Of a stretch of 64,000 nucleotides of DNA, positions 59,499-64,000 are shown one piece after another; the first letter of the stretch is position 1; each line of letters starts with the position of its first letter. Source of the stretch: Tanypteryx hageni (Eukaryota; Arthropoda; Insecta; Odonata; Petaluridae). The DNA is taken from contig CM054116.1 in the NCBI GenBank assembly GCA_028673005.1, forward strand, positions 131,665,547 through 131,729,546, given 5' to 3'. Made by a program: the position numbers and the translations under genes. The notes under the pieces were generated by a model. It did no database searches and was not told the origin of the DNA. It worked only from the letters and a program-made list of their open reading frames with translations.

Positions 59499-59703
59499 TG
59501 TGACGGGCTAGGGTTTCTCGGAGAGGAAAGGGCACAAATGAAAGTTACGCGTAAAAACACAAACACCTTTAATCGCCTGGGGCGCACACTACACTACGTA
59601 AGCTTCCACAAGAGAGGAGAGAACTGACGCGCACCCTGTTGGCTGCGCGCAAAAACAAAATAAAATGAACAGCAAAGTCCGTTATCGGTCTGGTCTCGTT
59701 ACA
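59499..59703 (-). mobile_element. 3' LTR of a Ty3/gypsy retrotransposon
   Basis: On the minus strand the LTR runs TGTAACGAGACC ... CTAGCCCGTCACA, 205 bases with TGT/ACA ends. A polypurine tract CTAAGGGGGAGGA abuts it at 59704-59716, marking plus-strand priming. On the minus strand a TCAGT initiator (59623-59627) lies in the middle, matching the arthropod Inr consensus; GATTAAAGG further on may serve as the polyadenylation signal. The 5' LTR is outside the window, so LTR divergence and the target duplication cannot be checked. Confidence 0.85.
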
Positions 59704-59716
59704 TCCTCCCCCTTAG
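59704..59716 (-). promoter_or_regulatory. polypurine tract of the gypsy element
   Basis: CTAAGGGGGAGGA on the minus strand directly before the TG of the 3' LTR. It is the usual primer for plus-strand DNA synthesis in LTR retrotransposons. Confidence 0.8.
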
Positions 59717-59756
59717 AATGGCATGTACGACCTCGAATGCAATTCTACAAGGTCTG

Positions 59757-62700
59757 CTACTGGCGGCATCTCCTAGGTGGCTGCATCCTAGTAGGTAGCG
59801 CAGGTATGTGGGAAGCCACCGATGAAGTAGAAGGCACCGATGTCCTGGAAGGCACCGATGACGTAGAAGGCACCGATGTCCTGGAAGGGAATGATGTCCT
59901 GGAAGGCACCGATGACGTAGAAGCCACCGATGAAGTAGAAGGCACCGATGTCCTGGAAGGCACCGATGACGTAGAAGGCACCGATGTCCTGGAAGGGAAT
60001 GATGTCCTGGAAGGCACCGATGACGTAGAAGGCGCCGATGACGTAGAAGGCACCGATGCAGGTCTTGGGGCTGATTGCTGTTGCCGTGGACGGCCTCGTT
60101 TCCGCAGCGGCCGTAATAGACACGGATCAGGGGCACCAAGAGTGGCGACAAAGGGAGTCAAGGACGACACATGGTAAACACCAAGAGGGATATTAGGTGC
60201 TTCAGGAGTTGCAAGCTGATATGTGCTCTGTGAGATCTGCTTGCAAATCAAATATGGGCCATCTCGTCGAGGGGCAAACTTTGAAGTGTAGCCATGTTTG
60301 GCTTTACTTAACGCGTGTATCTCGACCAGAACCCTATCCCCAATCTTAAAGTTAATGCCGATTCTTCTTTTCTCGTCAGCGTATGATTTTGAGCGATCTT
60401 GCTGAATTTCATGCTTTTCCTTCGCTTCTCTTAGTGCTTTCGCAAAGGTTTTCAGGTACGGAGTAATTTCCTGTACAAACGGCGAATTCTCAACTATCGC
60501 ACGTAGATCACGGTTGACGTCGTCAGGTGTACGAAGTTCACGCCCGAAACACAAGTAAGCAGGGGAAAAACCGGTTGCCTGACTCTTCGTCGAATTCATC
60601 GCGAATCGAATGCTCGGTAGGTGATCTTTCCATCCGCTGTGGCAATTGGCGGTGAAGATAGCCAGTTGGGTCTTAAGGTCCCGATTCTTTCGCTCTACAA
60701 GGTTGGCCTCAGGATGATACGCAGGTATCAAACTCTGGTTGAAACCCAGACAGTATGCAACCTTTTGCAGTACATCGCTTACAAACTGCGTGCCGTTGTC
60801 ACTAATGACCCGTCGCGGGGTTCCGAACCGAAGGATCACTTCGTCGATTAGAAGTCTTGCGCACGCAGCAGCAGTAGCGACTTTCAGTGGAAACAATTCT
60901 ACCCATCGAGTTGATGTATCCTCCACTATAAAAATCCACCGCTCCCCGGTAGATGTCTCTGGCAGTGGACCAAATAGGTCCATCGATAGCACTTCAAACC
61001 GTCGGTGTTGTATAGGCGTTTGTAGGAGTCCAGCTGGTTTGAGATTGCTAGGCTTAAAGCGCTGGCACTCGATACATGATTTCACATGATCTGTGACCGT
61101 GCGACGCATTCCTGTCCAGTAGTATCTGGAGCCGATCTTCTGCAAGGTCTTTTCTGCACCGTAATGTCCGGCGGTGGGCGAATCATGATATTCGTACAAT
61201 ATCTTGGGTATTTGTGTCCGTGGTAAGACCTGCTGGGCATCTCCATCATCATGCTCAGGGGAATATCTATACAAAATGCCATTGAGCATAATATATCCCC
61301 GGTCAGTCCATCGTACAAAATCTACCGCATTCTTCTGTGACTCGAAGCAGTCGATTATCTGCTTAATTTCTGGATCAGCCAGCTGCTCCTGCCTGATAAC
61401 TTCTGCAGAGGTGGTCGGCATGTCGACAGTCACAGAACAGATATTCATATCCTCGTATTGGCCTGGTGGACGTGATAGCGTATCAGCCACTGCGTTACAT
61501 CGCCCTGGAGTGTATTCTACTTGAATATCGTACGATTGTAGAGATAGAGCCCATCTTGCCAGGCGACCACTAGGTGACTTGAGTGTCATGAGCCAGCGGA
61601 GAGGTTGGTGATCAGTAACAACTGTCACAGGTGCTCCTTCTAAGTATCCCCGGAACTTTTCCAAGGCCCAGACAACTGCCAACGCCTCCCTCTCAGTCGT
61701 ACTATAATTGCGCTCAGGGGCAGTCAGCAGTCTGCTCGCATACTCGACGGGGCGTTGGTCTGGAAGCTCCCCCTGGAGTAGAACCGCTCCCAAAGCGTAA
61801 GCGCTTGCGTCTGTTCGGAGCACATATGGCAGTGTATGATCTGCTTGCCGAAGGATGGGCGGTGTTGTTAATAATTTCTTGAGCATCTTGAATGCATCAT
61901 CTTGACTCGGTCCCCAATTCCATAGAGCATTCTTTTTCGTCAAATCACTTAGAGGTCGAGCAACACTGGAATAGTTGGGCACAAACCGTCGGAACCAGGA
62001 CCCTGTCTGCAGAAACGTTATGAGTTCTTTGACATTCTTAGGTGCTCTCATTTCTGCGATGGCGGCTATCTTACCGGGATCTGGTTTGATTCCTTGAGAT
62101 GAAATAAGATGGCCAAGATATTTTACCTCCGACGACCCAAGTGTGCACTTTGACCTATTTACATGTAACCTGAATTGTTGCAGGCGACTGAACACTTGGC
62201 GAAGGTCTTCCATGTGTTCATCAAAGGATGACGATAAAATGATCAAATCATCCAAGTACGCCAGTACCTGGACATCTCTAAGACCAGATCGGAGACGGTC
62301 AATCAGCCTTTGAAAGGTGGCAGGAGCATTTCGGAGACCAAATGGCATGCGTTTGAATCGGAAGTGGCCCAAGGGCGAGATAAACGCAGTTTTGTCTCTG
62401 TCTTCAATCCTGACCGGAACCTGCCAATACCCTGAACGTAAGTCAAGCGTAGTCATGTACAGGGACTGCTTTGCTGCGTGAAGTAGATCATCTACACGAG
62501 GTAAAGGGTATCTATCTGGAACCGTCAGACTGTTCAGGCGTCTGTAATCAACGCAGGTCCGAAAGGTTCCGTTCTTTTTGGGCACGAGGACGACGGGCGC
62601 TGCATAGGGAGAATCACACTCCTCGATGATGTCCTCAGCCAGCATTCTCTCAAGGTCCTGCTGAAGAAACTCCTTTTTGGCAGGCGACAGCCTATATGGG

Positions 62701-64000
62701 GGTACAGCGATTGGAGTATCATCGGTTACCTTGATAGCATGCTCTGCAAATGGAGTGGGCTCCTTGCTAGGAGAAAAGACATCTTCATATTCAGCGAGAA
62801 GTGCGGTGATGCGGCGTTTCTGGTCCTCATCCAAATTCTGTCCTTCATCATCCCGTAATGGCAGGTTGCTGACGTGGACGTTGCTCACAGGTACAGATGT
62901 AGCAATATCTTCTTCTCGTACAAAACCGTGGCGGCTACTGGGATCTTCCTTGAAGAACCATTCATGTCCGGGAAGATCTAGAACCATGCCAGCACTTCGG
63001 ATAAAATCTATGCCAAGTAGCATCCGGCTCTCCGGATGATCCGGAATTGCGATCAAGGTCGTGAGGATTTTACGGTTGACGACAGAAATTTCCACAGAAA
63101 AACTCCTGGCTAATACTCGATGCGTTTTTCCATCAGCTAACTTCATGTCCAGGGAAGTCTCGCTGAACGGACGCCCTCGAGAAATTAATATATGATAAAG
63201 CTGTGCACCGGCTATACTTCTTTGGGAGCCAGTGTCAAGACAAGCTAGACCATCCAGTCCTAAAATCTGGACCGGGAGCATTGGTCGCGATGAACCATCA
63301 TCAATAGAGAAGGTTGACTGCGTAAAATTGAAGGATGAGACAATCGTACTTTCAGTTTTCATGGGAGGCGCACAGTTAGGACAGTTGCTTCTGACGTAAC
63401 CTGGGGCACCGCACCCAAAACACGTTATTTGTGGTTTTGGCGAATCAGATTTTGGGGTTTGGGGTGATGATTTTACTGATTGTACAACATCACCCTTAGT
63501 TGCCTTTGCTTTCCTGCAATCTGATTCAACGTGGCCGAAATATTTACAGTAACTACACCTCGGACGCTGTTTCTTCTCCGGTCGGTGTCTACCTTCATTA
63601 CTACTGAAATCCTTTGATGGTTGCACAACCTCACGCCGTGAGTGTTCAATGTCTTTTGCACATTGCAAAAGACTCTTGAATGAGTCGAAATCGCTAGGTG
63701 AAAGTCTTTTCCTAACTTTTCTATTCATTAACCCGTATACAATATCTAATTGCGCGCGTTCTGGCAAGGTATACGGTAATTGTGACAGGAGAGCGCGAAT
63801 GTGGCATACAAAAATCTCGCTTGTTTCATTTTCGTGTTGCTCACGTGCAAATATCTCTCTGAAGACGAGATGAGGCGACAATTTGCGAGAGAACGCGTCT
63901 CGAAACGCGCACACGGCACCGTCCCAGTCCGAAATATCTCTCTTTATACCCTGCCACCATGTCGCAGCAATGCCTTCCAGAAGCATTGAGACACCACGTA
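59757..64000 (-). CDS. Ty3/gypsy gag-pol polyprotein (5' end outside window)
   Basis: One unbroken frame of 1,409 codons from the first visible Met, and open to the window edge. Residues count from that Met. Gag capsid-like region 1-115 (TWWQGIKRD, LSQLPYTLPERAQL). Zinc knuckles C144-C147-H152-C157 and C189-C192-Y197-C202, the second with Tyr for His. Aspartic protease at D251 (CLDTGSQRS). Reverse transcriptase about 440-635 with TTLDLRSGYW (D515) and YLDD (577-580). RNase H D726, E765/E767, D792. Integrase zinc finger H934-H941-C971-C974 and catalytic D1003, D1063, E1098 (D,D-35-E). GPY at 1243-1245. The tail 1311-1392 is Ser/Thr/Pro repeats. Gag and Pol share one frame without a frameshift, and there is no env-like ORF downstream. 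All catalytic residues are present, so the copy may be young. Confidence 0.95.
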   Translation of the reverse strand, partial: RGVSMLLEGIAATWWQGIKRDISDWDGAVCAFRDAFSRKLSPHLVFREIFAREQHENETSEIFVCHIRALLSQLPYTLPERAQLDIVYGLMNRKVRKRLSPSDFDSFKSLLQCAKDIEHSRREVVQPSKDFSSNEGRHRPEKKQRPRCSYCKYFGHVESDCRKAKATKGDVVQSVKSSPQTPKSDSPKPQITCFGCGAPGYVRSNCPNCAPPMKTESTIVSSFNFTQSTFSIDDGSSRPMLPVQILGLDGLACLDTGSQRSIAGAQLYHILISRGRPFSETSLDMKLADGKTHRVLARSFSVEISVVNRKILTTLIAIPDHPESRMLLGIDFIRSAGMVLDLPGHEWFFKEDPSSRHGFVREEDIATSVPVSNVHVSNLPLRDDEGQNLDEDQKRRITALLAEYEDVFSPSKEPTPFAEHAIKVTDDTPIAVPPYRLSPAKKEFLQQDLERMLAEDIIEECDSPYAAPVVLVPKKNGTFRTCVDYRRLNSLTVPDRYPLPRVDDLLHAAKQSLYMTTLDLRSGYWQVPVRIEDRDKTAFISPLGHFRFKRMPFGLRNAPATFQRLIDRLRSGLRDVQVLAYLDDLIILSSSFDEHMEDLRQVFSRLQQFRLHVNRSKCTLGSSEVKYLGHLISSQGIKPDPGKIAAIAEMRAPKNVKELITFLQTGSWFRRFVPNYSSVARPLSDLTKKNALWNWGPSQDDAFKMLKKLLTTPPILRQADHTLPYVLRTDASAYALGAVLLQGELPDQRPVEYASRLLTAPERNYSTTEREALAVVWALEKFRGYLEGAPVTVVTDHQPLRWLMTLKSPSGRLARWALSLQSYDIQVEYTPGRCNAVADTLSRPPGQYEDMNICSVTVDMPTTSAEVIRQEQLADPEIKQIIDCFESQKNAVDFVRWTDRGYIMLNGILYRYSPEHDDGDAQQVLPRTQIPKILYEYHDSPTAGHYGAEKTLQKIGSRYYWTGMRRTVTDHVKSCIECQRFKPSNLKPAGLLQTPIQHRRFEVLSMDLFGPLPETSTGERWIFIVEDTSTRWVELFPLKVATAAACARLLIDEVILRFGTPRRVISDNGTQFVSDVLQKVAYCLGFNQSLIPAYHPEANLVERKNRDLKTQLAIFTANCHSGWKDHLPSIRFAMNSTKSQATGFSPAYLCFGRELRTPDDVNRDLRAIVENSPFVQEITPYLKTFAKALREAKEKHEIQQDRSKSYADEKRRIGINFKIGDRVLVEIHALSKAKHGYTSKFAPRRDGPYLICKQISQSTYQLATPEAPNIPLGVYHVSSLTPFVATLGAPDPCLLRPLRKRGRPRQQQSAPRPASVPSTSSAPSTSSVPSRTSFPSRTSVPSTSSVPSRTSVPSTSSVASTSSVPSRTSFPSRTSVPSTSSVPSRTSVPSTSSVASHIPALPTRMQPPRRCRQ
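59815..60060. repeat. 18-bp tandem array with 108-bp higher-order repeat
   Basis: The plus strand repeats GGCACCGATGACGTAGAA-type 18-base units. A block of six distinct units (108 bases) is repeated twice exactly, followed by two further units. It encodes the SVPSTS/SVPSRT tail of the gypsy polyprotein on the minus strand and keeps several other frames open. Confidence 0.95.

Larger units (their letters stand above)
59499..64000 (-). mobile_element. Ty3/gypsy LTR retrotransposon, partial
   Basis: The unit comprises the 3' LTR, polypurine tract and gag-pol frame; the 5' LTR, primer-binding site and gag start lie beyond base 64000. Domain order PR-RT-RNaseH-IN is that of Ty3/gypsy, not Ty1/copia. 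The exact clade is not resolved by eye. Confidence 0.93.

Noticed and set aside
59665..60177. 170-codon plus-strand frame and overlapping minus frames
   Set aside because: These are shadows of the 18-bp array in the gypsy tail; the period is a multiple of three, so stops are avoided in several frames.

Overview
This window looks like intergenic or intronic DNA from a large, AT-rich animal genome, most probably an arthropod and likely an insect. The evidence is the repeat content: Tc1/mariner, piggyBac and hAT relics, a Ty3/gypsy element with an arthropod-type TCAGT initiator in its LTR, a Penelope-like element, tRNA-derived SINEs and long purine/pyrimidine-asymmetric tracts. The species cannot be named. 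I found no host protein-coding gene, rRNA gene or true tRNA gene. Most open frames here are translations of low-complexity tracts.

Layout. 0-5 kb: GA/CT-rich tracts. 5-13 kb: a non-LTR retrotransposon tail, a 5'-truncated Tc1/mariner relic, a (TA)n tract, a possible Helitron end, a CpG-dense stretch and a TIR/TA-bounded 1.06-kb Tc1/mariner relic (11910-12970). 14.9-15.6 kb: two tandem copies of a tRNA-derived SINE; a third lies at 36.4 kb. 17.5-18.2 kb: a hAT relic containing a 62-bp-arm foldback with a hammerhead-like core. 19.3-20.1 kb: a piggyBac 5' end and a hAT-like terminus. 21.6-24.1 kb: a 2,435-bp foldback transposon with inverted arrays of a 15-bp motif, a perfect 8-bp target duplication and two head-to-head LINE fragments inside. 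27.3-30.4 kb: a LINE fragment and a nearly complete hAT transposon with perfect 8-bp target duplications. 31.4 kb: a mariner relic. 38.6-40.7 kb: a hAT relic with a tRNA-like insertion. 51.0-51.4 kb: a solo LTR with CAAT duplications. 54.9-56.2 kb: a Penelope-like fragment flanked by inverted long repeats. 57.6 kb: a hAT terminus. 59.5-64.0 kb: a Ty3/gypsy element on the minus strand with one unbroken gag-pol frame running off the window edge.

There is no pathway or operon logic; the sequence records repeated transposon invasion of different ages. The gypsy copy looks young (more than 1,400 codons without a stop). The hAT at 27.6 kb is intermediate (two stops, two frameshifts). The others are old. 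The least explained structures are the foldback element at 21.6-24.1 kb and the hairpin at 17.95-18.12 kb, whose core motif recurs in the Penelope long repeats.
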